Shown: piece after piece, positions 1 to 5,280 of the stretch
Numbering within the stretch: position 1 is the first letter of the stretch
How the letters are laid out: each line of letters opens with the position of its first letter
Origin: a bacterium
Lineage (GTDB): Bacteria > Patescibacteriota > Minisyncoccia > UBA6257 > Colwellbacteraceae
Assembly (NCBI GenBank): GCA_021839365.1
Contig: JAKCBB010000030.1
Location: 1 to 6,263 of the forward strand
Length of the DNA stretch: 6,263 nucleotides
Direction: 5' to 3'
Made by a program: the position numbers and the translations under genes
Notes under the pieces: model-generated
Database searches by the model: none
Told to the model about the DNA's origin: nothing
The model's input: only the letters and a program-made list of their open reading frames with translations

Positions 1-190
1 CCGCCTCTGTTAGAAAAATAACCGCGAGCGAACCCCACCCTCCCGTCAGGGCTATGCCTGAAACCGTATCATAGCGGAGAATAAAAGGCCCCGCCTGCGC
101 GCGGAGGGCCGTGAACGGCCAAGATATTGCTACAAGAGTTAAAAGGACGCCGCCGGCCGCTCCAACTAATATTTTTTTATCCTGCCACAT
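1..190 (-). CDS. Small membrane protein, N-terminal part (cut by left edge)
   Basis: An open frame runs from ATG at 190 to the window edge, giving 63 complete codons with no stop. The start is fixed by an in-frame TAA two codons upstream. The N-terminus has a short polar, lysine-containing head (MWQDKK), then a hydrophobic segment at about residues 7-25 that should be a membrane helix. A short loop containing LRYDTVSGI follows at about 38-46, then a second hydrophobic stretch begins near residue 47. Two or more membrane passes are therefore likely. I do not recognise a family with confidence. The layout, an N-terminal helix followed by an aromatic LRY/LHY-G-I motif and another helix, recalls small uncharacterised membrane proteins common in Patescibacteria, but that is an impression. 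The start lies only 8 nt beyond the 3' end of the tRNA-Glu gene, and no Shine-Dalgarno sequence is visible apart from a weak GGTG inside the tRNA 3' end. Confidence 0.6.
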   Translation of the reverse strand, partial: MWQDKKILVGAAGGVLLTLVAISWPFTALRAQAGPFILRYDTVSGIALTGGWGSLAVIFLTEA

Positions 191-198
191 AATTTATG

Positions 199-273
199 CA
201 CCGTTACCGGGATTCGAACCCGGGTTCCATGGCTGAGAACCATGTGTCCTAGGCCAGGCTAGACGATAACGGC
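199..273 (-). tRNA. tRNA-Glu (anticodon CTC)
   Basis: A full cloverleaf of 75 nt can be folded by hand. The acceptor stem GCCGTTA/TAACGGT has six Watson-Crick pairs and one G-U pair. The D arm carries A14, GG and A21. The anticodon stem CATGG/CCATG encloses the loop TTCTCAG, so the anticodon is CTC, reading GAG. The variable loop is 4 nt (GAAC), and the T arm CCGGG/CCCGG has the canonical loop TTCGAAT. The UCGUCUAG stretch at the D arm and discriminator G73 are typical of glutamate tRNAs. The CCA tail is not fully encoded: the bases after the discriminator are CAT, so a CCA-adding enzyme is needed. The 5' end is preceded by a plausible promoter. Confidence 0.95.
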
Positions 274-435
274 AGAACGCGACAAATATAGCATAGATCG
301 CCTGGCGAATAAAGGTCTCTAAATTATTCAAAAAAATTAAAAAGCGAAAAAAAGTAGAAACTGCAATCTAAAACCAAAAATTTACGCCGCTTTAACAAGT
401 TTTGCGTTTTGCTTGTCGGTTTTTAATTTTAATTT
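274..435. other. AT-rich spacer between murF and tRNA-Glu
   Basis: This 162-nt stretch has no credible gene on either strand. Besides the tRNA promoter candidate it holds runs of T on the minus strand (around 331-357) and a weak inverted repeat ACAAG/CTTGT with a 12-nt loop near 397-418. That repeat is not followed directly by a T-run, so I do not call it a terminator. With no convincing stop signal after murF, transcription may read through into tRNA-Glu and the downstream membrane gene. Confidence 0.6.
285..313 (-). promoter_or_regulatory. Probable sigma70-type promoter of tRNA-Glu
   Basis: On the minus strand there is a TATATT -10 hexamer (285-290; 5 of 6 to consensus), a 17-bp spacer and a weak TTTATT -35 hexamer (308-313; 3 of 6). 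The -10 element ends 11 nt before the first tRNA base, so a start about 7 nt downstream would leave a leader of only a few bases, as is usual for tRNA genes. The -35 match is poor and the flanking DNA is AT-rich, so chance resemblance is possible. Confidence 0.4.
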
Positions 436-1725
436 TTATATCCAGTGCCCGTACTGCCTGACCAGCAATTTTCCGGCTTTTTCCGGCTCGGCCATTACCT
501 CCAAGACGGCCCTTTCCATCCTCGCTGACTGCGACCCTTTTATAAGCACAAGGTCGCCTTCTTTCATTATCTCCTGCGCTCTTTTGCCTGCCGTTTCCGA
601 ATCGCCGAAACTGATAATGTTTTCTTTCGCCATTCCCCTGCTTAACGCCCCTTCGGCCATGAATCTTGCTTTTTCCCCGACTGTTATTAAGATGTCGGCC
701 GTTTCGGATACAATGCCGCCTATCGCATCATGCGCTTCGATAGTATACTTGCCCAGCTCCGCCATATCCCCTAAAACCGCGATTTTTCTGCGTCCATCCG
801 CAACCGGAATATCCTTCATAATCTCCAGCGCCAGTTTTGTCGAAGACGGCGAGGCATTGTAAGTATCGTCTATGATGTACGTGTTTTTTATTCCGGGCAG
901 TATTCTGGTTCTTCCTCTTTCTCCGGCATAAAACGCCAGAGCCTCGGAAATCTTAGCTAAATTCATGCCCCTGGCCACTCCGACAGCGGCGGCGGCGGCG
1001 GCCGCATAGGCATGGGATCTCCCCAAAACTCCGTCTATCCTCACCGGCACGAATGACCCGCCATATTCCACCTTAAAAACTATTCCTGTCGGAACGCCGT
1101 TCTCGCTCTTGTTTTCAAACCCTATGACTCTTATCGCTGCCCCGGAACCAAAACCGAAAGTTATGACTTTTCCTTTTGCCTTATCGCCCATCTCAGCGAC
1201 GCGGGGATCATCGGCATTCAGCACGGCAATCCCATTAACTCCCAAGCTTTTCACCAGTCTCGATTTTTCCGCGGCAACGCTTTCGGCGTTTTCATAAAAC
1301 TCTATGTGAACAGGTACATCTCCCACCGCGGTAACTACGGCTATATCCGGCTTGACCACGCTCAGAAGATACCCCAAATCTCCGGGCCTGTCCGCGCCAT
1401 ATTCCAATACCAGCCCTTCCGGATATGGAAAGCGGACAGCAAGCCACAGTAAACCTCTCAACACGGCCTTTATCCAAAAAAACCACCCGTAAGCCGCCTT
1501 ATAATCTCCTATTATCGCAAGCGGCAGGCCCAGCTCGTTATTAAGATTGCCCCCCGGCGTTCTTATCTTGAACTTCGATTTCAAAACGGATGAGATAGCC
1601 AGTTTAGCAGACGTCTTGCCCACGCTTCCGGTCACGCCGACCACGAACGGTTCGTATTTTCTTATAATCCCCCTGCTCAAATACTTCAAAAGAACGCGCA
1701 GTTTATTTAAAAGGAATTTTTTCAT
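436..1725 (-). CDS. murF: UDP-N-acetylmuramoyl-tripeptide--D-alanyl-D-alanine ligase (MurF)
   Basis: MurF uses ATP to join D-Ala-D-Ala to UDP-MurNAc-tripeptide, the last cytoplasmic step in making the peptidoglycan precursor. Visible Mur-ligase motifs are: the P-loop GVTGSVGKTSA (30-40), VLEYGADRPGDLGYL (106-120), AVLNADDP (167-174), the DDTYNASP motif (286-293), VLGDMAELG (317-325), and LIKGSQSARME (394-404) in the C-terminal domain. DDTYN-SP with VLGDM-ELG points to MurF rather than MurC, MurD or MurE. At 429 aa it is slightly short of E. coli MurF (452 aa). The shortage is at the N-terminus: only about 29 basic, amphipathic residues precede the P-loop, so the usual UDP-sugar-binding domain 1 is essentially missing. 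A hydrophobic, tryptophan-rich stretch (80-98) follows and may contact the membrane. The ATG shares one base with the ftsI stop (TAATG), and no Shine-Dalgarno is seen, so translation is probably coupled. Residues 241-247 are a seven-alanine run encoded by a GCC-type triplet repeat. Confidence 0.93.
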   Translation of the reverse strand: MKKFLLNKLRVLLKYLSRGIIRKYEPFVVGVTGSVGKTSAKLAISSVLKSKFKIRTPGGNLNNELGLPLAIIGDYKAAYGWFFWIKAVLRGLLWLAVRFPYPEGLVLEYGADRPGDLGYLLSVVKPDIAVVTAVGDVPVHIEFYENAESVAAEKSRLVKSLGVNGIAVLNADDPRVAEMGDKAKGKVITFGFGSGAAIRVIGFENKSENGVPTGIVFKVEYGGSFVPVRIDGVLGRSHAYAAAAAAAVGVARGMNLAKISEALAFYAGERGRTRILPGIKNTYIIDDTYNASPSSTKLALEIMKDIPVADGRRKIAVLGDMAELGKYTIEAHDAIGGIVSETADILITVGEKARFMAEGALSRGMAKENIISFGDSETAGKRAQEIMKEGDLVLIKGSQSARMERAVLEVMAEPEKAGKLLVRQYGHWI

Positions 1726-3347
1726 TATGGTTGTGTCGATGATGCGTTGTCCGGCGGCACGTTGTAATAATTAAGCATGAAGCTTGCCAGCTGCTGCCAG
1801 TACGGAACCACGATTCCCGAAAGCGGCGCCCCGGCTGGTTTGTAAAGGACGATAAGCGCCACGAACTTAGGGTTAAGCGCCGGAGCGAAACCTATATAAC
1901 TGTCTATTACCTGATTGGTATATCCGCCCGTCTTTAAATTCGGTACCTGTGCCGTGCCGCTTTTTCCGGCAACTGTATATCCGGATATTTCCGCCAGTTT
2001 CCCATGCATAACATCGTGTTCCATCATTACCGCCGTCTCTTCCGCCGCAGTTACCGAAACAACCCTTCTCACCTCTTTGGGTTTTTCATCCGCATCAATA
2101 TGCGGCTGCATCATAATGCCGTGGTTAGCTATGCCGGAGATTGCCTCGAGCATTCTTATCGGAGTCGCGGAAACGCCCTGGCCGAAACTGGCGGTAGCCC
2201 AGTCTATCGGCTGAGTTTGATTTCGCGTAAGCTGATGGAGGCTTCCCACGACCTCTCCAGGAAGATCTATTCCGGTTTTAACATCGAAACCGAACGCGTT
2301 CAAATACTTCATAAAAGCGGCGTCGCCGAGCTTATTTTCCACGAAAGCCGCGCCGATATTTAGGGAATCGGCTATCACTGTGGTCATATCGGTCCATCCA
2401 TGAGCCTTGTGGTCCCAGTCCAATATGGTATGGCCGTTCAAAACAAGCTTGCCGCTGTCATAGTATTCCGTGCTCGATTGAACAGCGCCGGCATCGAGCG
2501 CTGCGGCCATAGTAATCGGCTTCATTATGGAACCGGGTTCAAAAATGCTTTGGACCGCGGGATTACCGAACGATTGGATCGGATACTGCCAATAAGAGTT
2601 GGGATCGAAATTCGGGATATTTGCCAGGGCTAGAATCGCTCCGGTCGAAGGATCTTCGACTACAAACGTTCCGCCCGAAGCCTTGTGCTGCTGCACGGCT
2701 TCTTCCAGCAAATACTCCGCCTGCGATTGTATATTGCGGTCTATTGTTAAGTGTATGTCCTGTCCGGTCGAAGCCACTCCCGTCGACGGACCGTTAAGAG
2801 CGCTGTTGTAATAATTCTCCACGCCGTATACGCCGTTACGAGGATTGTCTTTTGAGACATATCCCACAACCTGTGACGCAAGAGTGCCTAGCGGATAGTA
2901 CCGGCCTATTATATTGTCATTGACGTACACTCCCATTATTTTGGCATTGTTTATCGCGTTTTCCTGATCCTGCGCGGCCCGGCTTATCAATATGGAATAA
3001 AGAGATTTTTTATTGCTTAAAATCTGCACCAAGTTCGATGGCAGGTTAGTCGCGCCCAAAACGTTATCAAGATCCGCCGCGGTCGAGGTCGGGCTTATTA
3101 TGTCTTTCGGAACGGCGTAAATCTGCGGATAATACCGGTTGATGGCAGCTGCTATCTCGTTGCCGCCGTTGTCGGTAAGATAAATATCGCCTCTCGTCGA
3201 ATAAGACGAAGAAGCCCAGCTCGTAAGCGAGTCGGCCTTGGCGCTATAATAATCTCCTTTGTTGAGCTGAATATTATAAAGATTGAAGCCCAGCAAAAAA
3301 TATAATAAGCAAAATATTATACTTAAGAGCGTGATACGAAAGCCCAT
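1725..3347 (-). CDS. ftsI: Septal peptidoglycan transpeptidase, class B penicillin-binding protein (FtsI/PBP3-like)
   Basis: This class B penicillin-binding protein cross-links peptidoglycan at the division septum, acting outside the cytoplasmic membrane with FtsW and the FtsL group. A short cytoplasmic start and one membrane helix (about 5-25) act as an uncleaved anchor. The PBP dimerisation/pedestal domain follows, starting with the typical TRGDIY (51-56) and running to about 200. The transpeptidase domain spans about 225-525. All three active-site motifs are intact: SIMK (S273 nucleophile, K276), SLN (328-330) and KSGT (462-465). At 540 aa it fits the family; there is no PASTA domain, and the tail after about 530 is short and polar. 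The ATG lies 25 nt inside the upstream ftsL-like gene. No convincing Shine-Dalgarno is present (only a weak AGAG about 13 nt away), so coupling is likely. Gene order favours a divisome-specific FtsI over an elongation PBP2. Confidence 0.93.
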   Translation of the reverse strand: MGFRITLLSIIFCLLYFLLGFNLYNIQLNKGDYYSAKADSLTSWASSSYSTRGDIYLTDNGGNEIAAAINRYYPQIYAVPKDIISPTSTAADLDNVLGATNLPSNLVQILSNKKSLYSILISRAAQDQENAINNAKIMGVYVNDNIIGRYYPLGTLASQVVGYVSKDNPRNGVYGVENYYNSALNGPSTGVASTGQDIHLTIDRNIQSQAEYLLEEAVQQHKASGGTFVVEDPSTGAILALANIPNFDPNSYWQYPIQSFGNPAVQSIFEPGSIMKPITMAAALDAGAVQSSTEYYDSGKLVLNGHTILDWDHKAHGWTDMTTVIADSLNIGAAFVENKLGDAAFMKYLNAFGFDVKTGIDLPGEVVGSLHQLTRNQTQPIDWATASFGQGVSATPIRMLEAISGIANHGIMMQPHIDADEKPKEVRRVVSVTAAEETAVMMEHDVMHGKLAEISGYTVAGKSGTAQVPNLKTGGYTNQVIDSYIGFAPALNPKFVALIVLYKPAGAPLSGIVVPYWQQLASFMLNYYNVPPDNASSTQP

Positions 3348-3616
3348 TGTGGATTAACAACTCTTACATAGCCTTCTTTGGCGGCCAATTTCTGCAGATT
3401 GCCCGGACCAGTCATGGTAAACAGCTGGTCTTTAAGCTGAGAATTTTGCACCTGTTCTGTCTGGATAGATTGGGTCAATCCCGCAATATCATCTTTCAAA
3501 CTGACTGTTTTTGAATAAACAACTATGGTTACAACGGCGACTCCGACAAGTAAAATGCTTAACGATGTTATGAGTCCGAGGAGCCCGCTGTCTTTATTTG
3601 GTTGAATTACTGTCAT
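3323..3616 (-). CDS. ftsL: FtsL/DivIC-like divisome protein
   Basis: This 97-aa protein has the FtsL plan: a short cytoplasmic head (1-11), one membrane helix (about 12-34), then a periplasmic stretch (about 36-68) rich in spaced hydrophobic, Gln, Lys and Asp residues that suits a coiled coil. A short C-terminal module (LQKLAAKEGYVRVVNP, 74-89) resembles the segment after the coiled coil in FtsL/FtsB/DivIC proteins. In known systems FtsL pairs with FtsB/DivIC and activates FtsWI. These proteins diverge strongly in sequence, so the name rests on topology and position between rsmH and ftsI, the classical ftsL place. The start ATG overlaps the rsmH stop as ATGA (4 nt), typical of coupled translation. 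Its 3' end overlaps ftsI by 25 nt. Confidence 0.8.
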   Translation of the reverse strand: MTVIQPNKDSGLLGLITSLSILLVGVAVVTIVVYSKTVSLKDDIAGLTQSIQTEQVQNSQLKDQLFTMTGPGNLQKLAAKEGYVRVVNPQWAFVSRS

Positions 3617-4530
3617 TTTTTGTTATTGGCTTTTATTTTTCCGGCCTTTGACGTCATTTTTATCGCTCGCAGCTTCGCCGATCGGCTCCGCGGATTAATT
3701 CTTCTTTCTCCCGGAGAAGCGGCCGCCGGTTTTTTAAAAATCAATTCGGCCCTCCCAGTTTTCGACAAATCACGAAACGCGTTTTTTACCATCCTGTCTT
3801 CAAGCGAGTGGAATGATATTATGGCCACCCTTCCGTCCGCGGACATAATGGAGGGCAAGTCCGCGAGTACCCTTTCCAAATTTCCAAGTTCGTCGTTAAC
3901 CGCTATCCGCAACGCCTGAAATATTCTCGTCGCCGGATTCACTCTTCCCCTCGAAGGGACTGAATGTTTTATAACCTCCAAAAGCTGGCCGACAAGCTTT
4001 ATCTTTTTCCCTTTTCTCGCCTGAACGATTTCTCTTGCCGCTTTTTTCGCGAATTTCTCCTCGCCGTATTTTTTAAAAATGTTTTCAAGCTCGCTCTCCG
4101 TGGAGCCGTTCACTATATCCGCCGCGGTCGCGCCTATGGAATCGTTGTATCTCATATCCAGCGCTTCTTCCGGCTTCAAGAAACTGAATCCTCTTCCGCT
4201 CTCGAGGTGTTCCGAAGAAAATCCGAGATCCAGGAGCAGCATGTCAGCGGCCTCGATCCCAAGAAATTTCAGCGTGGCGAGCGTATCCGCATAATTTCCT
4301 TTTATCCAATGCTGCTCGGCCTGCGGGTATTTGTTTTCGATCATCTCTCTCGCGGAAGAAAGATTTTTTTCATCCAAGTCCATCGCTACAAATCTACCGC
4401 CGCCATTCATCCGTTCCAGTAAAACCGAAAGGTGCCCGCCGCCGCCGACAGTTCCGTCGACGAGCGTCTCTCCTCTCCTGGGATTAAGCGCCTCGACTGT
4501 TTCTTTCAATAACACCGGAACGTGCGCCAT
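3613..4530 (-). CDS. rsmH: 16S rRNA (cytosine(1402)-N(4))-methyltransferase RsmH (MraW)
   Basis: RsmH uses S-adenosylmethionine to methylate N4 of C1402 in the decoding centre of 16S rRNA. From ATG at 4530 the protein is 305 aa, the usual length. Visible motifs: HVPVLL at the start (3-8), the SAM-binding loop VDGTVGGGGH (24-33), the acidic DLDE (51-54), DLGFSS (101-106), RGFSF (113-117), LDMRYN (124-129), the long RsmH signature NPATRIFQALRIAVNDEL (198-215), ISFHSLEDR (238-246) and the basic RSRSAKLRA tail (281-289). A TTG at 4545 in the same frame would add five residues (MEYKF) and overlap mraZ by 11 nt. A GGAGAG lies directly before it, but with only about 1-3 nt spacing. I prefer the ATG because the family begins almost directly at the HxPVLL motif; it sits 4 nt after the mraZ stop. 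The stop TGA overlaps the ftsL start. Confidence 0.95.
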   Translation of the reverse strand: MAHVPVLLKETVEALNPRRGETLVDGTVGGGGHLSVLLERMNGGGRFVAMDLDEKNLSSAREMIENKYPQAEQHWIKGNYADTLATLKFLGIEAADMLLLDLGFSSEHLESGRGFSFLKPEEALDMRYNDSIGATAADIVNGSTESELENIFKKYGEEKFAKKAAREIVQARKGKKIKLVGQLLEVIKHSVPSRGRVNPATRIFQALRIAVNDELGNLERVLADLPSIMSADGRVAIISFHSLEDRMVKNAFRDLSKTGRAELIFKKPAAASPGERRINPRSRSAKLRAIKMTSKAGKIKANNKK

Positions 4531-4534
4531 AAAT

Positions 4535-4966
4535 TTATATTCCAATCTCTCCTAATTTTTCGGCTATTTCATCCCCCGCATTTTCTGTTTTTTCCTTGTA
4601 CTTCTGCCAAGATGCCTCGTCCCATATCTCTACGCGGTTATAAACGCCGATAACTTTAACACTCTTGCTTATCCCCGCGTACTTCCGCAGATAATCCGGA
4701 ATCAATATTCTTCCCTGCGAATCTACTTCAACGCCAGAAGCCCCCGCGAGCATCAGCCTGGAAAACGCCCTGGAGTTGGATTGCGCGAGAGGCAACGCGA
4801 TTATCTTCTGCGCTAAAGCCTCCCAGTCCCCCTCCGTGAATACAAATAGGCAGTGATCGAGGCCGCGGGTTATTATCGCTCCTGAAGAGATTTGATTGCG
4901 AAATTTGGCCGGAACGGCTACCCTGCCCTTCGTATCTACCGAATGTTTAAATTCTCCGATAAACAT
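4535..4966 (-). CDS. mraZ: Transcriptional regulator MraZ
   Basis: MraZ is a ring-forming DNA-binding protein of the SpoVT/AbrB superfamily. In E. coli it binds tandem TGGGN repeats upstream of its own gene and represses the dcw operon. The protein here is 143 aa, the normal length, and holds both half-domains with their DxxxR signatures: DTKGRVAVPAKFR (11-23) and DSQGRILIPDYLR (82-94). The opening FIGEFKHSVDTKGRV is very typical of the family. It is the first gene of the cluster, with rsmH starting 4 nt after its stop. The ATG at 4966 has no Shine-Dalgarno; a TAAACT hexamer ends 6 nt upstream of it, so a leaderless transcript is possible. The region upstream carries TGGG/TGGAT repeats that are candidate targets for MraZ itself. 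Confidence 0.96.
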   Translation of the reverse strand: MFIGEFKHSVDTKGRVAVPAKFRNQISSGAIITRGLDHCLFVFTEGDWEALAQKIIALPLAQSNSRAFSRLMLAGASGVEVDSQGRILIPDYLRKYAGISKSVKVIGVYNRVEIWDEASWQKYKEKTENAGDEIAEKLGEIGI

Positions 4967-5000
4967 TGATAAAGTTTAGTTATCCACAGAAAGGGGTCAT
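4967..5000 (-). promoter_or_regulatory. Possible proximal (leaderless) promoter of mraZ
   Basis: On the minus strand TAAACT (4973-4978) could be a -10 element, with ATGACC (4995-5000; 4 of 6 to TTGACA) 16 bp upstream. Only 6 nt separate the hexamer from the mraZ ATG, so transcription would begin at or beside the A of the start codon. This fits the lack of a Shine-Dalgarno. A TTATCCACA box (4980-4988) lies between the two hexamers. Both hexamers are imperfect, so this is a weak call. Confidence 0.3.
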
Positions 5001-5072
5001 TTTTGGGCGGTTATCCACACCTTTATCCACAATTCCCCACTTGTGTGTAAGTTTATCCTCCAATTTCCCACA
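4980..5072. promoter_or_regulatory. Repeat cluster upstream of mraZ: candidate DnaA boxes and/or MraZ operators
   Basis: Three perfect TTATCCACA copies lie on the plus strand at 4980-4988, 5011-5019 and 5023-5031. Related sites are TTCCCCACT (5033-5041), TTATCCTCC (5053-5061) and TTTCCCACA (5064-5072). Several starts are 10-12 bp apart, about one helical turn, and two gaps are 31 bp. Read as plus strand, TTATCCACA is the exact consensus DnaA box. Read as minus strand, the series becomes TGGGA, TGGGG, TGGAT, TGGAT, with TGGGG and the next TGGAT 10 bp apart, close to the TGGGN-plus-5-nt arrangement of MraZ operators. The TTTCCCACA/TTATCCTCC pair falls in the spacer of the distal promoter. A further DnaA-like TTATCAACA lies apart at 5150-5158. 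Which protein binds cannot be settled by eye. Confidence 0.7.
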
Positions 5073-5078
5073 AGTCAA
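5050..5078 (-). promoter_or_regulatory. Main promoter candidate of the dcw operon
   Basis: On the minus strand TTGACT (5073-5078; 5 of 6 to the -35 consensus) is followed by a 17-bp spacer and TAAACT (5050-5055; 4 of 6, with the key TA and final T of the -10 consensus). The predicted start near 5043 would give a leader of about 77 nt before mraZ. The spacer contains TGTGGGAAA and GGAGGATAA repeat units, so a protein bound there would block RNA polymerase. This matches the autoregulation known for MraZ. Confidence 0.6.
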
Positions 5079-5117
5079 AAATCCTATAAACAGGCTGGAA
5101 ATCCCTCTATTTACAAC

Positions 5118-5142
5118 AAAAAATCCGCCTGTAGGCGGACTT
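5118..5142 (-). terminator. Rho-independent terminator after the pilin-LamG gene
   Basis: On the minus strand a hairpin TCCGCC-TACA-GGCGGA (5124-5139) is followed at once by six T residues (5118-5123). The stem can extend by a G-T pair and three A-T pairs. On the plus strand the outer stem is interrupted and only three T residues follow, so it works mainly for minus-strand transcripts. It separates the pilin-LamG unit from the dcw promoter. It lies 141 nt after the LamG stop but only 26 nt after the TAG that ends the out-of-frame coding-like stretch at 5166. Confidence 0.85.
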
Positions 5143-5165
5143 TATGAAGTTATCAACAGATTGCG

Positions 5166-5273
5166 CTAAAAATATTGTTCCCCACTGTGCCTTGGCGCGC
5201 AGATCATGAACCAGGATTCCGTACCGTCTCCCATACGGATAGCCCTTAGGAGCTGTGTTCCGAAATTATAGTT
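5166..5273 (-). pseudogene. Coding-like remnant, possible displaced C-terminus of the upstream pilin gene
   Basis: Directly after the LamG stop, a different minus-strand frame is open for 35 codons and ends in TAG at 5166-5168. It reads NYNFGTQLLRAIRMGDG (1-17), then TESWFMICAPRHSGEQYF (18-35), with a balanced, protein-like composition rather than the low complexity usual in spacers. A TGA lies immediately upstream in this frame (5274-5276). The only internal ATG would give 22 aa, and no Shine-Dalgarno stands out, so an independent gene is unlikely. Its GC content (about 49% by hand count over 5161-5280) is higher than that of the LamG part (about 40% in the stretches counted). The terminator follows its stop closely. 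I infer a leftover 3' end of an older gene version; no family is recognised. A 6-bp inverted repeat TCCGTA/TACGGA (5218-5239) lies within it. Confidence 0.35.
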
Positions 5274-5280
5274 TCAGGCA

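Noticed and set aside
107..121. Inverted repeat GGCCGT-GA-ACGGCC.
   Set aside because: It lies inside the open frame of the left-edge gene, has a 2-nt loop and no T-tract; most likely chance within coding sequence.
199..273. tRNA-Glu as an integration site of a mobile element.
   Set aside because: No integrase, no direct repeat of the tRNA 3' end and no composition break were seen nearby.
397..418. Inverted repeat ACAAG/CTTGT downstream of murF as a terminator.
   Set aside because: The stem is only 5 bp with a 12-nt loop, and no T-run follows directly in the minus-strand direction.
413..862. Plus-strand open frame of 149 codons opposite murF.
   Set aside because: It is the antisense shadow of murF, which carries all the family motifs; the other plus-strand open frames over the operon are shadows in the same way.
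4531..4545. TTG at 4545 as the rsmH start.
   Set aside because: It has a GGAGAG next to it, but the spacing is too short, it is a rare start codon, and the family begins at the HxPVLL motif that follows ATG 4530. Kept only as an alternative.
4980..5072. The spaced repeats as a CRISPR array.
   Set aside because: Units are only 9 bp, spacing is irregular (10-12 and 31 bp), and no cas gene is present.
5218..5239. Hairpin TCCGTA/TACGGA with a 10-nt loop as a second terminator or regulatory RNA.
   Set aside because: The stem is short and no T-run follows; a much better terminator lies downstream at 5118-5142.
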